Shown here: positions 1 to 10,383 of the stretch, in pieces
How the letters are laid out: every line of letters begins with the position of its first letter
Numbering within the stretch: position 1 is the first letter of the stretch
Source: Desulfosediminicola flagellatus
GTDB lineage: Bacteria; Desulfobacterota; Desulfobulbia; Desulfobulbales; Desulfocapsaceae
Assembly: GCF_005116655.2 (NCBI RefSeq)
Contig: NZ_CP050698.1
Span: 636,001-700,000, forward strand
Direction of reading: 5' to 3'
DNA length: 64,000 nt
The notes under the pieces: generated by a model
What the model was told of the DNA's origin: nothing
Seen by the model: the letters and a program-made list of their open reading frames with translations, nothing else
Database searches by the model: none
Position numbers and translations under genes: made by a program

Positions 1-115
1 GCTTCATCATGTAAATTGGGGACAGAGTAAAGTTAAACATAAACTATTTTACTCTGATCTCTTTTATGCTTCGATGATCAATTTTTGATTAGCACAACTA
101 GAGGGATGTTATTCA

Positions 116-985
116 TTATAGCCGTTCAATGTCACAACCTCTCTTCTGCAACTGATTAAGAATACTTTCTTTACCAGCTAAGTGGAGTGCGCCAAACAAG
201 ACAAATTCAACGTCTTTTGTTTTTAACATTTGTTCAATTTGTGGTACCCAATTAGTATTTCGTTCTACCAAAAGTGAGTTATATAATTTGGGGAAGCGTT
301 CAGCCAAGGGGTCCAAGGCGATTTTTTGCAATTGTTCAATATCTCCTTTCCTCCAGGCATTCTTCATCGCTCCCATCATACTGGGCAAATTTTTCATGTC
401 ATTTAAGGTGTGCTCTATAAACTCATTTTCATTACCTACCCCCATTGTTGACAGAAATTCCAATTGTTCATACACAGTTTCCAAATGTTTGATTTCCTTT
501 GAGTCATTTAAGGCTCTTGAACTAAATGATTCGTCAACACCTGCTCCGGATAACCCAAGATTCTGAAGTTCAATCATCGTAAGTATAACTGATAACATTC
601 CAGGTTTAAATTTCGTCATAGAGGTCATTGGAATCCCTCTTTCAGCGAGATATATTTCCAGGGTATGCAAGGTGTCAGGCGTCAAGAACTGAGTAATGTT
701 CTGATCATCAGGGTAGGTAGTATGTTGTAATATTGTCTGTTGAAACTCAGGAGCACCAAATTTCTGTATGTCAGTTTCTAAAACTACTATCATTGAATCA
801 GTATAGGCTCTCTCGAAGGCATTGGGTAAAGGATAGTCAGATTGGGTTAAGAGATGGAATGTTCCTCCAAGAAAAAGGTGGTTCCCATCCTTACTGACTT
901 TCCAAACCGATGACTTCGCAAAAACATGAGTATTTACAACCAAACACCAGAGAAGCAGAACACAAAAGAATCTTAGAGATTTCAT
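116..985 (-). CDS. TraB/GumN family protein, probably exported
   Basis: Member of the TraB/GumN/PrgY family, which belongs with the TIKI-like predicted metalloproteases. Both hallmark GX2H motifs are present: GTFH inside LFLGGTFHLL near residue 45 and GALH inside FVLFGALHLAG near residue 270, with an acidic VLETD segment after the first. A hydrophobic stretch (FFCVLLLWCLVV) followed by an Ala-rich end looks like a signal peptide, so the protein probably acts outside the cytoplasm. I chose the ATG at 985 (MKSLRFF) over an upstream GTG at 1012 because the signal peptide begins there and an AGG lies about 8 bases upstream. It stands alone at the window edge. Substrate unknown; protease activity is inferred from the superfamily only. 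Confidence 0.8.
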   Translation of the reverse strand: MKSLRFFCVLLLWCLVVNTHVFAKSSVWKVSKDGNHLFLGGTFHLLTQSDYPLPNAFERAYTDSMIVVLETDIQKFGAPEFQQTILQHTTYPDDQNITQFLTPDTLHTLEIYLAERGIPMTSMTKFKPGMLSVILTMIELQNLGLSGAGVDESFSSRALNDSKEIKHLETVYEQLEFLSTMGVGNENEFIEHTLNDMKNLPSMMGAMKNAWRKGDIEQLQKIALDPLAERFPKLYNSLLVERNTNWVPQIEQMLKTKDVEFVLFGALHLAGKESILNQLQKRGCDIERL

Positions 986-1311
986 TAGGAACCTGTTTGT
1001 GAAATGTAACACTTCGTTAACAATGGAAATATTGTTGACATATTATTTGAGAAGAGAAAGTAGCCAACTCTATTTCTCCCAATTTTACTAGTGTCTTCTG
1101 ATTTTTATCTGCTCTTTGTTACTTCTTTCGAAAAGTCGGAAATCAATGGCGGTAATTGAAGTAAAGGTCCAGTAATGCGTTTTTATCATACTTTTTCCCA
1201 CTCGTTGTGGACATGTTTGGTGATTCGCTATACCATTTTTAAATGACGGTATTCTCTATATATCATGTGCGCTAAACTATGCGCGCTATCCCATTTTTCG
1301 GAGGAACCCTA

Positions 1312-1896
1312 ATGAAACGACTTGCAACGCTGTTTACACTTTTACTTACAGTGTTTCTGCTGAATGGATGCGGTTATAACTCGCTGCAGATGAAGGAGGA
1401 GACGGTTTTCAAGGCGTGGGCTGATATTGAGGCAGCGCTGCAGCGTCGGGGCGATCTCATACCAAACCTGGTGGAAACAGTGAAGGGGTACGCAGCGCAT
1501 GAGCGGGAAACCCTGGAGGGGGTAATTAACGCTAGAGCCAAGGCGACCTCGGTCCAGATTTCTCCATCGGATCTGAGTGATGCAGCCAAGATGCAAGAGT
1601 TTAGCGCGGCGCAGGGCGGGCTTGGGTCAGCCCTCTCGCGCCTGATGGTCGTTGTCGAGCGATATCCGGATCTGAAAGCGAACCAGAACTTTTTGGATCT
1701 GCAGAACCAGCTGGAAGGAACCGAAAACAGGATCAACGTCGCCAGGCAACGCTATAACGAGACGGTGGAGGAGTTCAACAGTTCAATTCGCAAGTTCCCT
1801 GAGAGCCTAACCAATAACTTTATCCTTAATCTGGATAGAAAGGAATATTTCAAGGCCGATGTTGCCGCTAAAGAAGTCCCCGCTGTAAAATTTTAG
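1312..1896 (+). CDS. lemA: LemA family lipoprotein
   Basis: LemA-family protein of 194 aa. The N-terminus is a lipoprotein signal with lipobox LNGC, followed by the family signature around [20 protein letters not shown] and a long helical body rich in Glu, Asn and Gln, as expected for a LemA helical bundle. The ATG at 1312 is preceded by GGAGGA and is preferred to the in-frame ATG at 1279, which would put 11 residues ahead of the signal peptide. It leads a three-gene unit with two TPM-domain proteins (stop to next start 12 bp, then 1 bp). LemA with TPM proteins is a recurrent bacterial pairing; the biochemical role is not established and none can be read from the sequence. Confidence 0.9.
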   Translation: MKRLATLFTLLLTVFLLNGCGYNSLQMKEETVFKAWADIEAALQRRGDLIPNLVETVKGYAAHERETLEGVINARAKATSVQISPSDLSDAAKMQEFSAAQGGLGSALSRLMVVVERYPDLKANQNFLDLQNQLEGTENRINVARQRYNETVEEFNSSIRKFPESLTNNFILNLDRKEYFKADVAAKEVPAVKF

Positions 1897-1908
1897 CAGG
1901 AGTTGGTG

Positions 1909-2817
1909 ATGAGCACATTGACTCACAGGCAATTCTTACGAGGCCTGTTTCTCCTCCTATTCGCGCTGCTTCTGCCTGCAGCAGATGTTTCGGCGCTCGA
2001 GGTGCCACCACTTAGCGGGAGGGTGAATGATTACGCTAAGATACTCTCCTCATCCACTGTGAGACAACTTGAGGGCTCACTGCAGAGCTTTGAAACCGCG
2101 CAGTCCACCCAGATCGTTGTCCTGACCATACCCTCTCTTGAGGGAGAGGTGCTGGAAGAGTTTTCTATTCGGGTTGGGGAAACATGGAAGATCGGACACC
2201 AAGGGCTGGATAACGGAGCCATTCTTATCATCTCACGCAGTGATCGCAAGCTGCGCATTGAAGTGGGTTATGGCCTTGAAGGCAGTCTCACCGATCTGGT
2301 CTCAGGCCGGATTATCCGTAATGTTATCCTTCCACAGTTCAAAAACGGCAACTTTGATCAGGGAGTCATTGACGGTGTTTCCGCGATGATGGCAGCAGTC
2401 AACGGCGAGTTTTCAGCTAAAGAGGTCAACAGTAGCCCAGCCGGATCAGATGAAGAGACAGGATTTACCGTTATGCTAATCGCCTGTCTGTTTTTTGTCG
2501 GTAAGGCATTCGGCAGAAGTAAACCGCTTGCAGCAACCATAGGCGGCATTGTATCGCCGCTACTCTGCTTTTTCATTCTTGGGCCGAAGTGGCTCATCAT
2601 CGCCGCCATGGTTCCCGTTGGTATCGTTGGAGGCCTGATTGCTTCAGTCCTGGCGGCAGCGCGGTTCTCTGCAGGCTCGAGCGGATACCGTGGTTCCCGC
2701 TCCCATGGCGGTTCCGGAAGTAGCTGGGGGGGAGGTTTTGGAGGAGGCACGGGAGGTGGCGGATTTGGTGGTGGCGGCGGAGGATTTGGCGGGGGCGGTG
2801 CCTCTGGAGGGTGGTAA
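1909..2817 (+). CDS. TPM domain membrane protein, YgcG-like, Gly-rich tail
   Basis: Protein with an N-terminal signal peptide (LRGLFLLLFALLLPAADVSA), then a TPM domain (Pfam TPM_phosphatase) from about residue 38 to 160, two membrane segments around residues 195-245, and a C-terminal tail of Ser, Gly and Phe repeats (GGGGFGGGGG type). This order matches YgcG-type proteins, with the TPM domain probably in the periplasm. The ATG at 1909 has AGGAG six bases upstream; TTG and GTG codons just before it are less likely. It lies between lemA and a second TPM gene in one operon. The domain name suggests a phosphatase, but enzymatic function outside the plant homologue is unproven. Confidence 0.88.
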   Translation: MSTLTHRQFLRGLFLLLFALLLPAADVSALEVPPLSGRVNDYAKILSSSTVRQLEGSLQSFETAQSTQIVVLTIPSLEGEVLEEFSIRVGETWKIGHQGLDNGAILIISRSDRKLRIEVGYGLEGSLTDLVSGRIIRNVILPQFKNGNFDQGVIDGVSAMMAAVNGEFSAKEVNSSPAGSDEETGFTVMLIACLFFVGKAFGRSKPLAATIGGIVSPLLCFFILGPKWLIIAAMVPVGIVGGLIASVLAAARFSAGSSGYRGSRSHGGSGSSWGGGFGGGTGGGGFGGGGGGFGGGGASGGW

Positions 2818-2818
2818 T

Positions 2819-3469
2819 ATGGACAGACTTTCAGCAACGTTTCTCAGTATAGCAGAGCAGCAGGCCGTAACCGCTGCCGTGCAGGAGGCAGAAAAACAGA
2901 CCTCAGGCGAGATCGTACCCATGGTAGTCTCGGCAAGTCATCACTACCCGCTCGCAGCGGCCACCGGAGCGACACTCATCTCGCTGCCTCTTGCCCTGCT
3001 GCTGACCTCAACGTTCGGTACTGCGCTCTGGCTCGGTACACAGAATATGTATCTTTTTCTCACTTTTTTTGCCCTGCTCTATTTTCCAGCCCGCTGGCTG
3101 GTCAACCGCTTTCCTACACTTAAACGGCTTTTTCTGAGCGTAAGGGATGTGGACGAAGAGGTCGAAGAAGCGGCGATCACAACTTTTTATGGCGAAGGGC
3201 TCTACAAAACCCGGGAACAGAATGGTATCCTGATCTTTATATCGGTGCTGGAACAGAAAGTGTGGATATTGGGTGATTGTGGCGTTAATGACAGGATCGA
3301 CCCAGGAACCTGGCAGGAGATTATCGAAAAGCTCACTGCAGGAATTCATTCAGGAGAGAGGGGCCCGGCACTCTGTCGTGCAGTATCCGCCGTGGGAGAG
3401 ATCCTGCGGCACCACTTTCCCATTCGCGCAGATGACCATAACGAACTCCATAATATCATAATTAAATGA
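2819..3469 (+). CDS. Second TPM domain membrane protein
   Basis: Protein of 216 aa starting MDRLSATFLSIAEQQAV. The N-terminal part (AVQEAEKQTSGEIVPMVV) and the C-terminal part (EEAAITTFYGEGLYKTRE, then GILIFISVLEQKVWILGD) form a TPM domain interrupted by two hydrophobic segments near residues 42-92, the arrangement of YgcG-family membrane proteins that lack a Gly-rich tail. Its ATG begins one base after the stop of the upstream TPM gene, and the GGAGGG needed for ribosome binding lies inside that gene's last codons, so the two are probably translationally coupled. Together with lemA it forms a LemA-TPM-TPM operon. Function unknown beyond the family name. Confidence 0.85.
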   Translation: MDRLSATFLSIAEQQAVTAAVQEAEKQTSGEIVPMVVSASHHYPLAAATGATLISLPLALLLTSTFGTALWLGTQNMYLFLTFFALLYFPARWLVNRFPTLKRLFLSVRDVDEEVEEAAITTFYGEGLYKTREQNGILIFISVLEQKVWILGDCGVNDRIDPGTWQEIIEKLTAGIHSGERGPALCRAVSAVGEILRHHFPIRADDHNELHNIIIK

Positions 3470-3517
3470 CCATACAGCACCGATGTGCTTCGGCATCCGT
3501 GCTCGAATCAGACGAGC

Positions 3518-3840
3518 TCAACCCAAAATAACAGAGGACTCACCAATGGTACGACGTGCCATTATCTTAAGACCCGGTATGGCTGAGAGTTCATAATCTG
3601 CCCTGATCTGCAGGGAATTTTCGTCCTGTCGGTTGAAATCAGGAGCCTGCACTGAATTGTTTGTCATGAGGCTATTGTCATCACCACCACCCCAGCCAAA
3701 TCCATAACTGCGTTCTCCTGACACAGTTTGAAACCCTACTGATAATTTAAGAGTATTTCTACCATATCAAACGCGAAATTGTCGTTCAGCGTATACCCCG
3801 CGTTCAGATACACCTGTTGCGAATAAAAAGATACGTTGAA
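3518..3840 (-). pseudogene. Remnant of an outer-membrane beta-barrel (porin-like) gene
   Basis: On the minus strand the last 60-odd codons before the stop at 3518 encode alternating polar/hydrophobic strands (LQIRADYELSAIPGLKIMAR, then a short C-terminal strand) that resemble the end of an OprD-like porin. Further upstream, about 3740-3835, another frame encodes QQVYLNAGYTLNDNFAFDMV, again beta-barrel-like, and then hits a stop. No start codon or signal peptide is found, and the two parts are in different frames. I read this as the 3' remnant of a decayed porin gene. The family assignment is by eye and weak; that it is a broken gene is better supported than which one. Confidence 0.45.
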
Positions 3841-3885
3841 CGAATGTTCAAAATGAGGTGTACGAAGTTGTCTGTTAATAGTGTT

Positions 3886-3901
3886 TTGAATGACTATTCA
3901 A
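3886..3901. promoter_or_regulatory. Palindrome, candidate operator of the TetR regulator
   Basis: TTGAAT-GACT-ATTCAA is a perfect inverted repeat with a 4-base centre, about 60 bases before the TetR start codon. TetR proteins commonly bind such repeats in their own promoter; the link here is positional inference. Confidence 0.4.
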
Positions 3902-3960
3902 GATAATGTCGTATAGTATCTCTATATTTAAAACCTAAAGAGCAAAAACGAGGAAAATCT

Positions 3961-4533
3961 ATGTCACGAGCTCAGTTTGATAGAGACGAGATTATTGATA
4001 AATCAATTGAACTATTTTGGAAAAATGGCTACAGCGCATCGTCGATGAAGCAAGTTGTAAAAACCACGGGCCTTAAACCAGGATCACTCTATCTGGCATT
4101 CGGTAATAAAGAAGCCTTGTTCCGTGAAGCCCTGGAAAGTTATGCCCAACAATCCATAGCACGCATTCGTAGCATACTTGATAACGCTCCAAGTGTCGGG
4201 GAAGGCATTTGTGCGATTCTGGAAAAAAATATTGAAGATTCGACCAGTGAAAACTACTCTAGTTGTTTCCTTGTTAAAACCCAACTCGAACTCGCTGCTG
4301 AAGGGGGGGAGCTCCATGAATTTGCATCTGCAAAGTTGACTGAGATTGAAGCGCTGTATCAAAGCTATCTAGAAAAAGAATTTGACACGGAATTGAGTAA
4401 CCAACGTGCAGTCAGCCTTATGCTGCATATCTTTGGTATGAGAGTTTATGGTTATCATCACGGTGCAGCGGAACGAATGCGTCATGGACTGCGAGAAGGG
4501 TTGCCCTGGCTACCCTGGAAATACAATGATTAA
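3961..4533 (+). CDS. TetR/AcrR family transcriptional regulator
   Basis: Regulator of 190 aa. Residues 8-55 form a TetR helix-turn-helix: RDEIIDKSIELFWKNGYSAS, then TGLKPGSLYLAFGNKEALFR, the typical recognition helix with the G-S-LY-FGNKE signature. The rest is the helical ligand-binding and dimerisation domain; a Cys in YSSCFLVKTQLELAAE is the kind of position seen in this subgroup. A GAGG sits about 8 bases before the ATG. The gene stands alone next to a porin remnant; a palindrome at 3886-3901 may be its operator. No ligand or target gene can be named, since no adjacent efflux or oxidoreductase gene is present. Confidence 0.9.
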   Translation: MSRAQFDRDEIIDKSIELFWKNGYSASSMKQVVKTTGLKPGSLYLAFGNKEALFREALESYAQQSIARIRSILDNAPSVGEGICAILEKNIEDSTSENYSSCFLVKTQLELAAEGGELHEFASAKLTEIEALYQSYLEKEFDTELSNQRAVSLMLHIFGMRVYGYHHGAAERMRHGLREGLPWLPWKYND

Positions 4534-4736
4534 TGTGCAGTTGATTGTAGAAGTCTGTAATGATAAAGACCAGAATTTGGAGTCAGACTCCTGTTCTGTC
4601 TCCATCAATTGAGAATACGTTATTGGCCCTGCCGTGATTGGGAAATACTTTTACCATATGAACCCTAGGTTTTAAGAATAATCATATCGTTGATGTACGC
4701 ATAAAAATTTATCCATTTGACAAATAGATCTTTTGG

Positions 4737-4750
4737 GATAATGATTATTA
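4737..4750. promoter_or_regulatory. Per/Fur-type box upstream of the perR-like gene
   Basis: GATAATGATTATTA contains the perfect palindrome ATAAT-G-ATTAT, close to the PerR consensus TTATAATNATTATAA. It starts 14 bases after a TTGACA (4717-4722) that could be a -35 element, so it would overlap the promoter and allow autoregulation. The same core recurs before katG at 5248. Confidence 0.65.
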
Positions 4751-4780
4751 ATAAACACCAGATACTGAAAGGCCGTTGTA

Positions 4781-5224
4781 ATGAATTCATCTCATAATTC
4801 ACCAGAAAAGCGTCTGAAAGAGATGCTTGAAAAGTTAAAAGAAAGTGATTGCAGAATTACACCGCAACGTTATGCGGTGTTAAATGTTCTTGCTAATAGC
4901 TTTGAACATCCATCAGCAGAAAGTATACATTTGGAACTCATCGAGAATTATCCTACAATGAGTTTGGCAACGGTGTACAAAACAATCAATCTTCTTAAGC
5001 GAGCAGGAGAAATTCTTGAGCTGGAATTCAGTGATCTGAGTAATCGATACGATGGGAAAAAGCCATATCCGCATCCCCACGTGATCTGTTCTCAGTGTGG
5101 AAAAATAGTTGATCCTTCTCATTTAAACCTTGAAGAAATCACCAATAAAATGATGGAGGAAACAGGTTTCAAGATTTTAACACATCGTCTTGACTTTTAT
5201 GGCCTTTGCTCGGATTGCCAGTAG
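4781..5224 (+). CDS. perR: Fur-family peroxide-type regulator (PerR-like)
   Basis: Fur-superfamily repressor of 147 aa. The winged-helix domain spans about residues 15-90 (RITPQRYAVLNVLANS, MSLATVYKTINLLKRAGEI). The C-terminal dimerisation domain has the metal-site segment HPHVICSQCGK and a closing CSDC, giving the two CxxC pairs of the structural zinc site. The linker YDGKKPYPHPHVIC carries the Asp and His expected for the regulatory site of PerR proteins. The next gene is katG, and both genes are preceded by an ATAATGATTAT box, which supports the PerR rather than the Fur reading: metal-catalysed oxidation by peroxide would release repression. The exact metal and specificity are inferred. 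Confidence 0.85.
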   Translation: MNSSHNSPEKRLKEMLEKLKESDCRITPQRYAVLNVLANSFEHPSAESIHLELIENYPTMSLATVYKTINLLKRAGEILELEFSDLSNRYDGKKPYPHPHVICSQCGKIVDPSHLNLEEITNKMMEETGFKILTHRLDFYGLCSDCQ

Positions 5225-5247
5225 CAGATTTTTTTTGCGCAAAAGCG

Positions 5248-5260
5248 GATAATGATTATC
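5248..5260. promoter_or_regulatory. Perfect Per box between perR and katG
   Basis: GATAAT-G-ATTATC is a perfect 13-base palindrome sharing its 11-base core with the box before the perR-like gene. It lies about 325 bases before katG; the stretch 5261-5584 between them has no convincing gene. It is the natural candidate site for PerR control of katG. Confidence 0.65.
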
Positions 5261-5551
5261 TATAGAGAGATGGTGTTGCAACTTGGCTATTTTACAAAAT
5301 AATCACAATCACCAAATTGAGAGGGTTTGTTTGGGGTGTGTTAGTTGTTAGATTTTATATGCGCGTCTTCATTGTTGTTGAATAAGTATCGAATGTTGGA
5401 ATGTTCTGGGGTGCTTTGTGGCATCTGTACTATTTGTAATGCATCTCATAGCATAACATTTGCGCCAACCTGGGAGAGTGTCGGATTAAGCAGTAATTTT
5501 TCGACAATAACGCGGGTTGATGAAAAAGGGTTCAGTCCGACAGTCTCCTAA

Positions 5552-7759
<2,208 letters not shown>

Positions 7760-7983
7760 TCAGAAACTACTCTGCTTCCAGATTCAACGGGCGTTTTTAA
7801 TAGTGCTGGAATCAATACGTGATGTATGAGAGCCGTATTTAGAAAACCAAACCTTTCGAACCGATGTCGAGTGTCACAATATGCATATGTGCTCTGTAGT
7901 TCGAACATGTATCGAGAGCTTCGATTTGCTCATATGAAAGGTTTGGTTGAATTTGATTGCTTGAAGGTCTTACTCAATCTGAG

Positions 7984-8017
7984 GCAACCTAGCCCACAAC
8001 ATTGTGGGCTAGGTTGC
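7984..8017. terminator. Bidirectional terminator-like hairpin between katG and the VOC gene
   Basis: A perfect 16-base-pair stem, GCAACCTAGCCCACAA paired with TTGTGGGCTAGGTTGC around a CA centre. It lies between two convergent genes and can serve both, though only short T runs flank it. Confidence 0.7.
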
Positions 8018-8025
8018 TTCACGAT

Positions 8026-8529
8026 TCACTGCTTATCTTGATATGCCCCTGCTGAGTAGGTCAACTCATAACTATGGGAGTAAATCTCGATAAGATTTCC
8101 GAAAGGGTCTTCGCAATACACCATCCGATAGGGTTTTTCCCCAGGGTAATATTCCCGTACCGGCATTCTCTGCTTACCACCATTTGCTACAATTTTAGCT
8201 GCAAGACCTTCAACATCAGGATCTTGAACACAGAAATGGAAGACACCGGTTTTCCAATATTCAAAATTGTTTTCTCGCTGCTCTGAATTTTTGAACTCAA
8301 AAATTTCAACTCCGATTTTGTCACCAGTTGACATGTGTGCAATTTTAAAGCTGCCCCAACCTTCACCGAAAACGTCGTTACACATGACACCAATTGCAGA
8401 ATCGTCAGCTACGATTTCTGTCGGCGGCATGATTACGTACCAACCAAGTACCTCTGTGTAAAATTTAACTGCTTTTTCGAGGTCGGTTACAGATAAACCT
8501 ATATGTGAAAATGTTCTAGGATATGTCAT
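8026..8529 (-). CDS. VOC superfamily (glyoxalase/dioxygenase-like) protein
   Basis: Protein of 167 aa with the beta-alpha-beta-beta-beta repeats of vicinal oxygen chelate proteins: FSHIGLSVTDLEKAVKFYTE at the N-terminus and FHFCVQDPDVEGLAAKIV then YRMVYCEDPFGNLIEIYSHS in the second half. Candidate metal ligands are His9 in the first repeat, the His of VFHFCV, and Glu in NLIEIYSH. AAGGAG precedes the ATG. It is divergent from an HxlR regulator, with two perfect palindromes in between, which suggests control by that regulator, a common arrangement for detoxification enzymes sensing electrophiles. The substrate cannot be deduced; glyoxalase, dioxygenase or resistance roles remain open. Confidence 0.85.
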   Translation of the reverse strand: MTYPRTFSHIGLSVTDLEKAVKFYTEVLGWYVIMPPTEIVADDSAIGVMCNDVFGEGWGSFKIAHMSTGDKIGVEIFEFKNSEQRENNFEYWKTGVFHFCVQDPDVEGLAAKIVANGGKQRMPVREYYPGEKPYRMVYCEDPFGNLIEIYSHSYELTYSAGAYQDKQ

Positions 8530-8580
8530 TTTACTGCTCCTTGGAATTATATTGTTGTTTACGTTATCCCGGGTACAGTG

Positions 8581-8648
8581 ACACTATAGTGTTTGGCGCT
8601 GCCATAACAAGAAGGCACATTTTTGTTCGACACGAACCAATTGGTTCG
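8581..8648. promoter_or_regulatory. Two palindromes in the VOC/hxlR divergent promoter region
   Basis: ACACTATAGTGT (8581-8592) and CGAACCAATTGGTTCG (8633-8648) are perfect inverted repeats of 12 and 16 bases within the region separating the divergently transcribed genes. Either could be the HxlR operator; binding is inferred from position and symmetry. Confidence 0.5.
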
Positions 8649-8707
8649 CCTTGTCTGGATTGGCGAGATCTACGTTAATATTTTTTTTGAGGGTGAAACG
8701 ATATACT

Positions 8708-9046
8708 ATGATCAAGTGGAATGAAAAGAACTACCACTGTCCTGTTGAAGTTTCTATGGATCTACTGAGTGGAAAATGGAAGTGCCTGATGCTTTGGCAT
8801 CTGAATGAAGGGACAAAACGCTATAAAGAGCTTGAAAGAATAGTGCCTGGAGTTAGTCAAAAAATGCTGACACAGCAGTTAAAAGAATTAGAAAAGGACG
8901 GGTTGATATTACGAACAGTATATGCCGAAGTTCCTCCACGAGTTGAATATAGTTTGACTGAACTTGGCCAAAGCGCCTTTCCTATTTTAGAGATGATGCA
9001 CTCCTGGGCTGTTAAACAATTGGGACTGAGTGATCCCGATGCATAG
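8708..9046 (+). CDS. HxlR family winged-helix regulator
   Basis: Small HxlR/DUF24-type winged-helix regulator of about 112 aa. It starts MIKWNEKNYHCPVEVSMDLL with the conserved N-terminal Cys (YHCPVE) that acts as redox or electrophile sensor in many family members. It continues with GKWKCLMLWHLNEG, RYKELERIVPGVSQKMLTQQ (recognition helix) and the wing PPRVEYSLTELG. The start is not certain: GAGGGTG lies 12 bases before the ATG at 8708; a GTG at 8693 is possible. It faces a VOC protein across a palindrome-rich promoter and probably controls it. HxlR family members often respond to aldehydes or quinones; the inducer here is unknown. Confidence 0.88.
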   Translation: MIKWNEKNYHCPVEVSMDLLSGKWKCLMLWHLNEGTKRYKELERIVPGVSQKMLTQQLKELEKDGLILRTVYAEVPPRVEYSLTELGQSAFPILEMMHSWAVKQLGLSDPDA

Positions 9047-9309
9047 GCCCAAAGGGGAAACACATAAAGAATGCAATTTGCCTCAGATTCGGTAGTGTTC
9101 AAACTGCTTTGCCATTTTCCACTACACGTTGTTCCTGCAACGTGAGTTAACGTGTATGCGTCTTCTTTTTCCCCATTTCCTGAAGACTTCTACGGTTTGA
9201 TTTTTCAGCATACATTAAAAGCAGCATTGTTTTGTCATGTATCAATGTGGTGTTTTCGATACCGTCCGAAACTTGAACTGCAGGTGATTATTGTGAGAGG
9301 CTCTGAATT

Positions 9310-9924
9310 TCAGGCAAGCAGGATGAGACCAGCCACCCAACTCATATTGTCACTTTCTGATAGAGTCGATTTATTTGCAATTTCTGCTGACCATCCAGAA
9401 GCTTTCATCAAAAGAGAGACATCGATACCAAAGCCTGACATAGAAGGGCGGGCAACAGTAATGTGACGGCAGGGTTTGTCTTCTTTTAGAACAGCGCAGC
9501 TGATATGATCGGCACAAAACAGATTTTTGCATGATCCTCCAGCAAAGCCTTTTGATTGAGTAAATCCGGTCTCAATGGCTTTCTGTTCTACAGCCGATAC
9601 TACCTGATGAAGCAGTTGCATCACTTCATTTCGGTCGCTTGAAAACATTACTGACGTCGGTATTTCTATTTTCACGGTTATGGAATATTGACTGTTGGCC
9701 TGCCACTTTTTGAATTCAGCAGGACCTCCCACATAGGGAGGACATCCTGCTGCAAGACCATAATTTGGACACCGATACTCTCCGTTGCATAGCGCTGCCA
9801 GTGCCTCTTTAACTTCGATCTTATCAGAGGAGATAATAGCAGAAGATGTCGCACCACGTTCAATAGCTTCCCAGGTAAGGTGTACAAGGTGCTCCTCAGT
9901 TACTGCAGGTGTATTCTCAGGCAT
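9310..9924 (-). CDS. DUF2284 predicted metal-binding protein
   Basis: Cys-rich cytoplasmic protein of 204 aa matching DUF2284 (Pfam PF10050). The order of motifs fits: YRCPNYGLAAGCPPYVG near residues 48-65, then GFAGGSCKNLFCADHISC near 125-145, then CRHITVARPSMSGFGIDV. Several cysteines in CxnC-like spacing suggest an iron-sulfur or zinc site, which is only predicted for the family. It follows the Rieske-like gene on the same strand after 33 bases, so the two are probably co-transcribed. No catalytic function is known; frequent association with anaerobic metabolism is the only hint. Confidence 0.82.
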   Translation of the reverse strand: MPENTPAVTEEHLVHLTWEAIERGATSSAIISSDKIEVKEALAALCNGEYRCPNYGLAAGCPPYVGGPAEFKKWQANSQYSITVKIEIPTSVMFSSDRNEVMQLLHQVVSAVEQKAIETGFTQSKGFAGGSCKNLFCADHISCAVLKEDKPCRHITVARPSMSGFGIDVSLLMKASGWSAEIANKSTLSESDNMSWVAGLILLA

Positions 9925-9957
9925 GGCTTCACTGTAGGTATATGTGTATGTATTATC

Positions 9958-10383
9958 TTACTTTGAGAGAGTAATGATGAGCTTGTCATCAGCCACTTCT
10001 ACCAAATAACAATGGATCGGGTGAGGAGCAGGGCCCAAAAGAGTTTTCCCGTCAGAATCGAATGTTGAAGTATTGATACTGCAACACTGCACTGTATTTG
10101 TCCCGGGCACAGGGTCCAAACGACGATGCCCGAGGTGTGTACACTGGTTACGATATGCGCGATACGTTCTGTCTTCACCAAAAACAACGAGAACCCGTGT
10201 CGGGAGATTTTTCCCTTCTAATCGAATTGCACCTCCAGGCATCTGCAATTCTGGTACATTTTTAAGCTCGATAGCAATTTTCCCATTGTTATATTCCCAG
10301 CACTCTGGTTGAGCGGGTTTTTCTGTTTGCGGTATTCCGAGTAAGCGTTGGAAAAAATTTCTTTGTATAAATTTGATACTCAT
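9958..10383 (-). CDS. Rieske-like protein with an incomplete cluster-binding site
   Basis: Protein of 141 aa with the fold signature of Rieske [2Fe-2S] domains: a first ligand box CTHLGHR at residues 81-87, a second box VQCCSINTSTFDSDGKTLLG from residue 98, then the usual GPAPHP. The first box is canonical C-x-H. In the second, where C-P-x-H is expected, the sequence is C-C-S-I-N, so the fourth ligand histidine is missing. It may bind no cluster, or a cluster with different ligation. It lacks an obvious signal peptide or catalytic domain. The DUF2284 gene follows closely, suggesting a joint role. Confidence 0.75.
   Translation of the reverse strand: MSIKFIQRNFFQRLLGIPQTEKPAQPECWEYNNGKIAIELKNVPELQMPGGAIRLEGKNLPTRVLVVFGEDRTYRAYRNQCTHLGHRRLDPVPGTNTVQCCSINTSTFDSDGKTLLGPAPHPIHCYLVEVADDKLIITLSK

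Noticed and set aside
1..115. AATTGGGGACAGAGTA at the left edge as an end of a mobile element
   Set aside because: The motif reminds of flanks of REP-type transposases, but too little sequence is in the window to support it.
3484..3510. Terminator after the LemA/TPM operon (GCACCGATG with CATCCGTGC)
   Set aside because: The stem has one mismatch and no T run follows, so it is not strong enough to list.
5345..5551. 68-aa open frame between the Per box and katG
   Set aside because: Starts with TTG without a ribosome site and has no family features; more likely leader sequence of katG.
9152..9466. 104-aa plus-strand frame
   Set aside because: Most of its second half is antisense to the DUF2284 gene; no start signal.
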